Below, one piece after another: positions 54,045 through 64,000 of a stretch of 64,000 nucleotides of DNA (position 1 is its first letter; every line of letters begins with the position of its first letter). Position numbers and translations under genes: made by a program. The stretch spans positions 186,001 to 250,000 of the forward strand of contig JAODTK010000034.1 in the NCBI GenBank assembly GCA_026419785.1, in the 5' to 3' direction. The DNA comes from Sclerodactyla briareus (Eukaryota > Echinodermata > Holothuroidea > Dendrochirotida > Sclerodactylidae). The notes below the pieces were generated by a model. That model searched no databases. It was not told the DNA's origin and saw nothing but the letters and a program-made list of their open reading frames with translations.

Positions 54045-55769
54045 GTGAGTTAACATACAATTTTAAACCCGTAACATGCTTTTGCGATTTAATTATATAT
54101 TTTTAATCAATTTCTACCTCCTGCCTATTATTCCAGTAATATACTGGCGATAATTATTGTTATTATTATCTAACGTAGACATACATGTTCTGGGATTTCT
54201 CTCATAATATTTCGAATCACAAGTCTAATTCGGTTTTTCATACATTTGTTTCCTGGTAGAGGCCATATATAATCTTTATTTGATCCCTATTTTATCATAG
54301 AGGAATCCATTCTATGGCCGGCTAGGAGAGAACCGCAATAGAAATTGAAAAAATTATATGTCACAATACCTTAATATCCTGCTAGGCCACTCCGCTCACA
54401 GCTCTGCCAGGCCTCCCAAAACTGCTGCCTGCCATTTTCCCCCTTGATAACGGGCCCATGCATGCACAAAATAAACGAAAAGAAAAATAATGAGGCTACG
54501 ACAATTTCACTTTATTTCGGAACAGCCGAAGTCAAGGACCATTGCGGTCACAGCTTCTTCATAACGAAGAAAACGAGTGTCTCGATATAGATAATTTTGT
54601 CAGAATCCCATGTTTCATTTCAATATACAAAATCCCCGATTTGATCGATGAACTCGTAACCCCACGAAAGCCATATACCTTCTAGATGAATTAAATTTGC
54701 GCGGCTGCATATTATGTGCGCGCGTGTTATGTTCTTTTCCTTGCTTCATTAACTCTGAATGTTTCGTAAGCATTTCATAATATAACAAGTTTTACAGCAA
54801 ATGTTATAGAGTTCGTAGTAATGTTCTTTTTCGTGGGGGGAACTTTAATCGGGTTTTTGTTTCAGAGTTATTAACCTCTACTGTAGTCAACCAAAAGGTA
54901 ATAACAAATCTGGCATCACATCACTCAAAATACAATTCGAGACCCAGAAAGACCTCACGCAGTTTACTGATCAGCGGTAGATCTCTTACTTACCTATTTA
55001 CTCTGTTCTGTACCTTTTCCTGATTTTAATAGATTGATCTTTGCAGCTTTATTACTAGTTTTTGAAATAATCTATAAAAAAAAAAAAAACTTCCCACCGA
55101 AGGTACTTCCTTCGTTCTTACTTTTAAAGTAAAGTATTTGACATCGTATAATGAAGTTTTTCGATGGTAACGGTCGTCTTCAATCTAAAATATATATCAT
55201 TTCTTCTTCGAAAAAGTAATAGCCGATGCACTGTTGACAGAACGCAACTACTTTTTTCATGCATTCAAGGGTCGGCGATCATGGGGGGGGGGGGGGGTGA
55301 CGGGGGGGGGGCGGCAATGCAATTTTGTCCCCCCCCCCCAATATTTTGAGCCCGAACTGCCTTTCGCTGACACTGTAGCCGACGTATCCATCAGCAACCA
55401 TGTTTAAACATGATGCATGATGCAAATGATGATGACCTACATGATCGAAGTTGAGGGAATTGCTGCTCATTTTCGAAATTTTGCGCGCTGCGCGAGGATA
55501 TTCAAGTGTCGGTAGTGTTCAGACATATATGTGCTTCTGCCGACATATGATGTCCTTAACAATAAAATGCCTTGAAAGTACTCTTGGTTGTTCTCAATTA
55601 TCATTGAAAGAAGGGTTCTACTCCCCATCGTTACAAAGATAGCTTCCCCAAGGCTGTCAGGTGGTGTCTCTCCTCATTGGCCGGTTGTCAACAAATCGCT
55701 GTCTTGAGGTGAAGGGGGTGAGAAGACGAGGGTAGGTATACCACCTGTCGGGATCTGTGATTTTTATTT
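54045..55769. other. No gene recognised; poly-G/C runs
   Basis: G runs near 55282-55296 and 55302-55310, a C run near 55330, and a GCGCGCTGCGCGAGG palindromic core near 55482. No exon recognised. Confidence 0.4.
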
Positions 55770-56400
55770 GTTATGGTGCGACCAATGTGGAAGTTTAAGT
55801 GCACTAGCTGGGCAACCATACATCAATATGCAGGCGCACACGGTGCGGCATCGGCAATGCAACCAGGGAACGCCCCAAATTACGTTGCAGAAGACATGAT
55901 TCAAAATCAAGTGAAAAGAAGAAAAAAGGGAAAAGGCTCTGTCCAAAAAGTGAGTCCACACTGTCCAAAAGTGAAGTCCAAATATTGCCTGAATGTTTGA
56001 TGGAATGCCCAAAAGTGTAAAACTCGTTGTCTTTGACGGACAAAATGTTGGGGGCATGAGGCTAAGTCTAACACTGGGCGGGACTAGGATTTGTTTTGGC
56101 ACAAAATGGTCTATCTGAAATTTAAAATAGAGGATTCGGAATCAATTTATAGGTGCGACCATTTTTGAAAGTCGGTTGGTGCACGTGCACATATATAGGG
56201 GGCAGGCACACGGTGCGTGGAAACCCATTGAAAAAAGTCATTCGAAGATTCGGCCAGGAAGGAAAACGCCACAATGCGTACAACGATCATGATATAAATT
56301 TGGTTGAAGACAAGTTATATCAACGATTGCCTGTTCTTTTATGATGGAATGTCCAAAAGTGTTAAAAGTTTCGCGCGCGCTTCGCGCGCCAGAGTTGCGG
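55770..56400 (+). repeat. Two diverged copies of a 340-380-bp unit
   Basis: GGTGCGACCA occurs near 55773 and 56152, GCACACGGTGCG near 55834 and 56204, and ATGGAATGCCCAAAAGTGTAAAA near 56000 against ATGGAATGTCCAAAAGTGTTAAAA near 56344, always in the same order. The second copy ends at a GCGCGCGCTTCGCGCGC palindrome. Confidence 0.75.
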
Positions 56401-56849
56401 TTTTATTCTGATGTTATACTCATTTGGACACCAGTCTGGCTCCAAGTAAAATGTCCCTCCCATGCACCTGTGGTCCGCAAAGATAAAAACGGGCGGGCCG
56501 AATCTTTAAGTAAAAAACTCAGGCTGATATCGTATGATGGTCTCGAGATGGTTCAGTGAATGTTGATCGTTGGTCAAATTGGATCCTGAGGGGGGACAAT
56601 GCGGAGTTTTTTTTTTTTGGTATTCGCGCGAACGTAGTGGTGGGGAATTGTCCATTTCGATTGATCCGTTCATGACGAAAAACCTCACTTGCATCGTATT
56701 TCAGAATGTACAGCACCACCAACGCCCGCAAACCTTGAAATTGCTCCCTATTGCGATAAGTTTGGGAGAACCTTCCTGAATAAAAACTGTACCATGAGAT
56801 GGAAGTGCCTCCTGCAATCTATGGGGGTCTGGCCAAACGAAAATTTTCG

Positions 56850-56925
56850 GATACGCGACGCGCCAAACTGTGGTGGCGCTACGCTTATAGTATTTCCATC
56901 TTGTCGTCCCCCCCCCACAAACAGC
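56850..56925 (+). mobile_element. hAT-like subterminal remnant
   Basis: GCGCCAAACTGTGGTGGCGCTACGCTTATAGTATT followed by a C run and ACAAAC matches the subterminal part near 11540-11600 of the element at 10321-11651. No matching terminus was found. Confidence 0.65.
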
Positions 56926-56939
56926 CCAACACCAATCGC

Positions 56940-58588
56940 CGCCCTTGTGGCAAGTGAACACTCACACATACGTTTTTCACACAAACTTGCTTTGGATCCT
57001 CAGACGTTCAAGTGTGCTCGAACCTTGGCTGCTCAAAAATAACAACTTGTGTATTCCTGTTTCACAGCTGCGCTGAAAAATACTAAGGTTTTACCTTCAT
57101 GATCGGTTCTGTTTTCATGTTGCGGAAAATCCACCGTTTATGAAGATTACAGTGGACTTCCGGTGCTTATTTTATTCTAGATTTTGACTGGGATGTTTTC
57201 ACCTATACTGATATAGCCGCAGGAATCCTACAAATGTGGGAGTGACATCTTAACTGTGTTGGAAATCATGGGTATTTTAATTTTTCACTATTTGGTAAGC
57301 CACCGTGTGCACATCACTTCATACCCATGTCGATTCAGAGAAAGACATTCAAATACAATAAAAAGCCGTGGGTAGAAGCTAGCGAGTATTGAGCACGATG
57401 CAATTCTATAGAGAGCATATCAAAATAAACTTAAAGAGCGGATTATTACTGTCTCCAAAGAGGACTACGATTTCAAATGTTCGTCGATTTTATCACAAAT
57501 TCAGTTCAGTCGCTAAGTATTTAATTGTGAAAGAAGTCGCAATTATCTTTCAGTAATCCCCTGTTATGGCAGAATATTAGAGGGAATATTGTACTTTCAC
57601 ACCTGTTCATGTACTGCATGCTGAATATATTCGTATGATACATGTTATTTTATTAATTTCAAAATTTCCATGTCTTAAAAATATTCAGTGTAAGAAGCTC
57701 ACGAATAACATCCGAGAGATCGACCAGACTTTATGTAACATATTATGTCCGATTCATGTTGGGTAATGTTGTCGTCACAAAAATGTTTGGTCAATTTTTT
57801 ACCAATTAGTCAACAAAAAATCAACGATTTTTCTTTTATGTTCCCGTTCCCCCTCCATTACAGCCAAGTAGCATACTTAACGTAGCCATGTATATGCCGT
57901 TTGCATGACTGAAAGAATATAAACCGTCCCACGGTATATCGAAGTTATATTGTATTGACAATTTCATATGTTTGCAATACACCGAATCATATCGTATCGC
58001 AAATGATGTTTCGTCGTGTCCGTCATGCAAATGCCGTCATGCAAACGCCGTTGCCTACTTTCGCCATTGCTTCCAAAAAAAATTAACGTCCTCCAAAATG
58101 TCATGTGGTAGGATTTGAATTTGATACTGATATCATCATTTACCAAAAATGATGGTAATATGCATGGCCATAGTTTCTTTACTGCCCCTGAACGAAGACC
58201 GGGTACGAAGACTTTGTTTGGCCCTCCAGCTAACGGATTCTGGTTCAAAATACGTTCAAAAAAAAAAAAAAAAAAAAAGTTCCCACAGAATTTTTTTCAA
58301 ATGGTCATTTTTGTTCCGAGAACATCTTATTTAAACGTCCATGCTCTCAAGCATAAAACAGAATACATTTTTCTCTTATGTCGGTTAATCTTCGGATTTT
58401 CAGCTTTCACATGTCATGCCGCCCCTATGCTTTGAGAAACATTATTTGCTGTTTAAGCAAGATAGGACTGACATGCAGCGGTATATGTGACAGGCTTCAA
58501 ACTTCGTCTGTTTCTTTTTATTTTAATTGTCGTTCTTTTTTTCCGGTAAAAAAGTCAAGGCAGTGTCGTTGGAACAGTCAGGTGAGCA
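56940..58588. other. No gene recognised
   Basis: Contains an A18 run near 58259-58277. Open frames at 57836-58435 lie on both strands and show no recognisable domain. Confidence 0.4.
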
Positions 58589-58695
58589 CCCATTTCACGT
58601 GGCCACTCTAGTTATCAAAAACATTTCACGTGTACACGCCTATGAGTTATAATCATTTCACGTAGCCACTCTCACAGTTGAACCATTCACGTGCC
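58589..58695. repeat. Short repeats with CACGTG palindromes
   Basis: CATTTCACGTGGCCACTCT (near 58591) and CATTTCACGTAGCCACTCT (near 58654) alternate with ACATTTCACGTG (near 58622) and CCATTCACGTG (near 58683). Three perfect CACGTG palindromes and one CACGTA lie within about 100 bp. This could be a repeat or a cluster of E-box sites; no nearby gene is known. Confidence 0.7.
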
Positions 58696-58699
58696 CTCC

Positions 58700-59684
58700 A
58701 ATTAGATATTCATAGACTAGGCAAATAAAGACAATAAATATATATATTCTAAAAAAATCAAAGTTTTTTTTTCTTTTTTTTTTTTCTTTTAAATAGGTAT
58801 CCAAGGTATTTTTTTCCACTATAGTATCTATGTGCATATCTTTCCTTCCATATATTGCATCATTATTAACCCGTTTTATACTTCACCTTAACATCACAAA
58901 CCGAAATTGCTAAAAAAAAAACGTGACGCAAATAATTTTGCAAAGACGTCAGACGAACGACTCCTACAATTCAATGTAGTCCATTCTGAACAAAATTTTG
59001 TATAAAAAAAACATATTGTATTCTTTTGAGCTTCAACTCAGTCTTTGGTGAACCAGTTTATAATTGTTGGGCAAGTATGACAACTCCAAGTGCGGGGCAA
59101 GATTGAACAACATTACGAAGGGCTGTTGCAAGAATGTAGTTAGAATCAATCCCTTTAAAATGGAGAAAAATATTAACCTTTGGCCTGAGTTCCCCTTTTT
59201 ATACGACCATCCCATTGCAGTTATGTATTTTTTTTCATAATGACGTTTAATTCCTCTACCATATATTGCGCAATGTAACATTCCATGCAACCAAACTTGT
59301 TATCACAGTAGAACAACCCCAGCAATTGTCCTAAATAGGTATTTGTGGATGACGAACTAACGAAGTCCATATACCAGCCAAGTCCCACCTGTAAACTGAG
59401 ACTTGCCTCCATCTCTAGACACTACTTTTAAATCAAGCAGGAAACTTTGCCTTTTTAATCAGTACTTATTACTTTTGCCATTTCGGATTTCGTAATTTAT
59501 CGTTTTGTGGTTTTTTATTTCAATATTCCACTTTTTATTCACTGTTTCTAAGAGTTTTTTACACTTGCCTTTTGTTGTTTTAGTGGCTTTTTCTGGCTTT
59601 CGGCCCGTTTGGGTTCTATTCTTGCCGCAGTTCACTCTATTCTTTTTCAATTCTTACTCATGTTTTTTTTTTTCTTTATTTTTT
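58700..59684. other. No gene recognised; T-rich runs
   Basis: Several T and A homopolymers (58764-58795, 58911-58921). Minus-strand open frames at 59033-59412 show no family motif. Confidence 0.4.
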
Positions 59685-59765
59685 TGTGGAGCGCTTTGAG
59701 ATCCCGTGTTCTGGATCTTTGTGCTATATAAAAGCCGGCTCTGTTATTATTATTATTAATTATAT
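59685..59765 (+). mobile_element. SINE-like 3' tail
   Basis: GAGCGCTTTGAGATC, GTGCTATATAAAAGCCGGC and (TTA)n is the common 3' tail of tRNA-derived SINEs in marine invertebrates. It resembles the tails at 2.4 and 30.4 kb in layout. Confidence 0.65.
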
Positions 59766-61208
59766 TATTGATTTAATCGCTTCAATACACTGGCCATCAG
59801 TACCTTTCGAACGCAGTGCCATTAGCTTCTGTTTTTATTTGCACCTAAATTATGAATATTAATTCCTCCTTGAAAAATCTTGTAAGGAGTTAGTATGGCA
59901 CTGCCATTCATTCACGAGGAATGTAAAAACAAAACACAAAACAATAGAATGCTTGTTGAATGTGTTATAGCTGTTTAGCATACGTCCCTAATTTCGCGCA
60001 GTAAGGGGAGATTGTCGGTTTTTGTGATATTTGAGCTGAATTCACACATTGGTTCACACTTCCGGAGTACCACTGTACATTCACACCAAACAACCTTCAA
60101 ATATTTGCCACTTTTGCATATTTTTTCACAGTGTATTTGTTACTGTAATATTCATAATATCTTCACAAGGATTGAAAAACTACACTACCAGTAGTTAGTG
60201 ATACGTGTTTACACGTGTGCTGTATGATAAGTATTTATCATTCGGCAGCTATACATGCTGACTCAAAATCGCTCTTCTCTCAAGTAAATCTGCATAACTC
60301 TCGAATTAATCCCATCTAAAGACACACCGTTTGTTTCATCTTATTATCATCGGTCTCTATAATATCCAATACAGGTTCGTCGATGTTCTTCTATCAAGCC
60401 GCAGATATATCCCCGAGACTGTAAGAGGTTCAGAGCAAGGCTCAGTATCAGAATGCTAATGGTACTCATCTCATACGACTGATGCTACCACGAGCCGTCT
60501 GGGTCTCATGTTCCGGAGAATGGACAGTAGGTCTATTATAGCATTAATAAGCTCTATTTGGATGTTTCATTCACGTTGTTTTACATGCTCAAGCATACAT
60601 CTCTAACAGTTTCATGAGTCATATCCAGATAATGTTAACGGTTTAAATCCTGTCTAGACTTTGTGCGTGTTGCCTGAACATTGTAGGATTCGGGTTAAAA
60701 GATTTCATCAAGTGAAACTCCCCCACGAGACTGACATTTTTCCCACTCTCCTGCTTTTTTGGAAGTTGTTTGTCCTGGTTATTTAGGGTCCTTGTCCTCC
60801 CTGCTCGGACACTGCGTTGTCGGTCAACAGACGCTAGCCTAAAGTAACGCGATATTATCTTGAGTACCTATATAGCGTTTTTAAAAAAAGGTCAAACTGA
60901 ATATGGCAAACTTCGATTATGCGGCCAATTTTCGATAACCGTCTGCTTGTACTCGAGTTCCCCTCACTGGTCCCACTACAAATGGGTGGAAGGAACATTT
61001 GCGACAAGAGGGTACATTATAAGAATTGGACTTCGTGAATCGGAAACCTCCCGATTAACAGTCCGCGGCTCTATGACTGATTAATTTTGTCTCTCATTAG
61101 TCCCAATAGGTTCACGTGACATCGGTGTCTGGTCATTTGATATAGCAACGGCTTACAACCCGGGAACCGGGTTTTGTGACCCAGTCGGATCATACGTTGC
61201 CTTTCGCC
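59766..61208. other. No gene recognised
   Basis: The exons that should precede the fibrinogen-related exon (with a VYCDM or GGGWTV motif) were not found here. The open frame at 60860-61084 has no family match. Confidence 0.4.
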
Positions 61209-61437
61209 TGGACGCTCAGCATTATGGTTGAGCATAACAACCAAGGGTATTAGGCAATCGGCAGGTGCCGCCTGTGTATGATAACCCTGCCCCGCAAGCG
61301 AGGTACTACGTGTCAATACAAATTTCTACGACGGCGCTGTTTTTCTCTTTTTCTCTCTTTTCTCAATACCGGTGACAACTAATTTTGTATTTTAATATTT
61401 CTATCTACCCTTTTGTGGTTTTTCTCGACGCCTGAAG
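61209..61437 (+). repeat. Intronic part of the duplicated block, copy 1
   Basis: TGGACGCTCAGCAT, CAACCAAGGG, GAGGTACTACG and a CTTTTTCTCTCTTTTCTCAA tract are found in the same order at 63713-63940. It immediately precedes the fibrinogen-related exon in both places. Confidence 0.9.
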
Positions 61438-61678
61438 GGTTCTTGAACTTCAACCGCAAATGGGAGGACTATCGAGATGGCTTCGGATATTCCAATGCGA
61501 ACATTGGCTAGGAAACGAAAAGCTATCACAGCTAACCCAACCAGAAAACTTACGAACTGCGGATCGACTTGAGATCTGGTCAGGGTCAAAGGTGCACCTC
61601 TCATACGATAGGTTTTACAGGTCAACGAGATTCAGTGACTACATTCTAGTCAGCCTTGGCCACCAAAGAGGACTGCAG
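61438..61678 (+). CDS. Fibrinogen-related domain exon
   Basis: A 241-bp exon, probably starting after CGACGCCTGAAG and ending at CTGCAG|GTAAGT. It reads FLNFNRKWEDYRDGFG, then after a one-base change WLGNEKLSQLT, LEIWSGSKVHLSYDRF and SDYILVSLG. This is the first half of a fibrinogen C-terminal domain (consensus DFxRxWxxYxxGFGxxxxExWLGNExLxxLT). Such proteins are secreted or membrane lectin-like recognition molecules, including ficolins, tenascins and angiopoietins. The break lies where GCGGAACATTGG is expected and GCGAACATTGG is found. The exon with the calcium site and GGWWY motif was not found downstream in the window. Confidence 0.92.
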
Positions 61679-63712
61679 GTAAGTGTATTATTCGAATTCT
61701 AAAAATCAGCTTCTTCATCCAACGTGACAATGAAATGTCACGGGGGTCCTATATCTCATACCCATCACACAGTATCCTATGAGTAGTAACTGATTTTGAT
61801 CACAGGAAGCGTTTGAATGCCGACCTGAGATCTTGGTCTGTACGACTGTAACAAAGCCGTATTGATTTACTCTTAAAAGGGGTTTAAAAAACAAAAATGA
61901 AGCAATGAGCTATTCGAAATGAACTAGTTTAATCCTGAACTTTGTCTCACTTCTACGCTTTGTCGGTAATGACCGTCGTGAAAGAGCCCCTCCGGTCGAT
62001 TGCGCATCGATGCCGGATTGTTTTTTGGGAGCACACTGGAAAAACTCACGGCCTACGAGGACCTACGAGTTATTTTTTCTTTTCTCCATTCGAGAGTCGT
62101 CCGGAAGTCCTCCCATATTATTGAAGGAATTCAGACAACTACTAGAGAAAAAACAAAAAAAAACACTCTGCGCATGGCTGCGCAACCACTTACCACCACT
62201 TCACAATGCAAGGCGATGCATTCATTATGGTAGCTGGGGGCGTGGGATGGGTTGTATGTGTTACTTTGAAGCACTGGCAAGCATTTTTTTTTGGGCATGT
62301 GCCCCTCCCCCTCCCTACTCATCCAGTCGAGGAAGGTCAATCTAGATTTTTTTTTTTTTTTCAACAACAAATTAACGTTTACGATGAATACTACAATCCA
62401 TCGCAGTAATTGTTATGACCTTTGGACTGGGGAGAGGGCGAGTAAGGATTACAATCTAACACCCCATGAATGAATTGGGATCACACAGCAAAACTGTAAC
62501 ATGTCATAGATGGTGGAGGTTGGACAGTACGTACGCCTTTAATTCAATTACGTATGTATGTAATGTATATGTACTGGTATGTATGTATGTATGTACGTAT
62601 GTATGGTATGTATGTATGTATAAATGTATGTAATGTCATGTATAGCAATGGCACATCCGGTGTCCAAACATAAGCCATGCGTGTATTGTGAGCGTCATTT
62701 AGATACGTCAATGTGAGGTTTGCCTCCCCGCCCCCATCCCTTCTTCTCTCGCCCGACGCCCATCCCTTCCCACTGGAAGAAACTAGGCACTATTTAATTC
62801 AGAGGTCTATGCGTTCGCTCGATGTTTCTCTCTAACCCTACCCTACCATGCTATTTCTATTTCCTGGCTTAAGCACCTATTACTACTGTATACATGGGAA
62901 GTCAGTTAACACACATAACGAAAGCTTCATTACTAGCCAACTTCATTTCAATTGGCTGCCGGTTAAACCATTTCAATTTCCATTAACAGTTGATACAACG
63001 GTCGATTCCAAAAAACCATAGTTCCTCTCGGCTGAGTTTTGAGCTCAATTGGGAAAGCTATAAACAGGTTTGTGGCCATGCTCTGGTGAATTCCTGGATG
63101 GGAACCGAAAAACTTCCATTTACTGACGAATATGCGGAGAGATTGAATTGCGAATCGACTTGGTGAATAGAAGACCGATCGTCCTTACTACGCCAAGTAT
63201 GATTTCTCCGTACGCAGGAAAATGAGAAATAAATCTACTGATTCGCCTTGGGAACTTCACAGACGTAGTTTAGTAGTATTGTTTATAGGATGGATAAGGT
63301 TGCGTGCGCCCTGTTCCAATGCAATTTGGGGTATGTGTGCTTGTGTTTGTTGTCTCTCTCTCTAGCACCATTGTGTTATGGTCATTGGTCGCATTGCCAT
63401 GATTTGGACCTAATGAAGTGGGAATTGGGAATTACCCCGCCGGGGTTTGACGTCATTGTCTAATGTTTTTCAAAAGAATTGGTGAGCGAAATTCTCAATG
63501 CATCTGGGTTCTTCTTCCTTTTGAGATGTTGGGGCTTCCGTGTCTGTTCTGAGATTTTGTCCTTCCTTACCCTTTTTTTCCACTAAACTGGATATATAAA
63601 ACCCAAACTAAAAAAAAACTAAACAGTGGTTCTCAAGCTTTTTAACAGATTGCCGCCCCCCTTCCACCAGTTTTGAACGATTTCAAACCCCCCTTCCCCC
63701 TTTTTTTCCTCA
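61679..63712. other. No exon recognised; (GTAT)n repeat
   Basis: A (GTAT)n tetranucleotide tract occupies about 62548-62640. Poly-T runs lie near 62285 and 62347. The second half of the fibrinogen domain would be expected here, but I saw no GGWWY or CAxxxxGGWW-like coding segment. Confidence 0.45.
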
Positions 63713-63940
63713 TGGACGCTCAGCATGATGGATTGAGCCTAGACAACCAAGGGGTATAGGCAATCTGCAGGTTGCCGGCCGTGTAGATACCCTGGCCCGC
63801 ACATCCGAGGTACTACGTTGTCACAAAGGTCTACGGCTCTGATTATCTTCTTTTTCTCTCTTTTCTCAAGTACCGTGACAGCTAATTTTTGTTTTTTAAT
63901 ATTCTAACCCTTTTGAAGGTTTTTCATCGACGCCTGGAAG
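63713..63940 (+). repeat. Intronic part of the duplicated block, copy 2
   Basis: Matches 61209-61437 with many one-base indels. Offset is about 2503 bp throughout. Confidence 0.9.
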
Positions 63941-64000
63941 GGTTCTTAGACTTCACCCGCATGGGAAACTATCGAGATTGGCTTCGGATATTCCATGTCG
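63941..64000 (+). CDS. Second fibrinogen-related exon, cut by window end
   Basis: The segment following CGACGCCTGGAAG reads FLDFTR, and after a one-base change NYRDWLR or YRDGFG depending on frame. It is a copy of the start of the exon at 61438. It runs off the window, so its completeness is unknown. Confidence 0.85.

Noticed and set aside
1..64000. CRISPR array, bacterial operons or plasmid features
   Set aside because: No regular short repeats with unique spacers and no ribosome-binding-site-led genes; introns and metazoan families make the DNA eukaryotic.

Overview
The window looks like nuclear DNA of an animal, most likely a marine invertebrate deuterostome; I lean towards an echinoderm, but cannot prove it. 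Genes are split into small exons with GT-AG introns. The three recognisable families are metazoan: a TRPA-type ion channel, a somatomedin-B/EndoU endoribonuclease and a fibrinogen-related domain. The space between exons is full of SINEs, a CR1-type LINE, hAT-like elements, satellites and very long poly-G/poly-C runs. There is no operon-like layout, no CRISPR array and no long uninterrupted reading frame.

Layout. 1-13.8 kb: repeat-rich DNA with a 191-bp tandem repeat, a Cys-tRNA-like SINE, a small foldback MITE, GACTTG-type satellites around a 1.33-kb hAT-like element with 8-bp target duplications, and one tRNA-like locus. 13.8-22.6 kb (+): the 3' half of a TRPA1-like channel gene, from transmembrane segment S2 to the C-terminal tail. 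The S4 exon is followed by two decayed copies, and a 308-bp tandem repeat sits in the intron after the pore exon. 27.0-30.0 kb (+): a degenerate CR1-like LINE. 32.1-49.2 kb (-): a secreted EndoU gene with signal peptide, three somatomedin-B exons and a four-exon EndoU domain. Its introns hold an inverted-repeat element pair, two nested hAT-like elements, a SINE and large AT/CA arrays. 50-61 kb: mostly unassigned DNA with several tandem repeat families. 61.2-64.0 kb (+): a fibrinogen-related exon and the start of a second copy, from a tandem duplication of about 2.5 kb.

The most telling signal is shared by all three genes. Splice sites and intron phases are mostly intact and family residues are conserved, yet many exons carry one-base frame breaks, sometimes in compensating pairs. 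This fits uncorrected indels in a long-read assembly better than decayed genes, but the sequence alone cannot settle it. Exon-level calls are therefore more reliable than any continuous protein prediction.

The genes are not functionally linked as far as I can see. The channel would sit in the plasma membrane as a sensory cation channel. The EndoU protein would be secreted or lumenal and cleave RNA at uridines. The fibrinogen-related protein would be an extracellular recognition protein.
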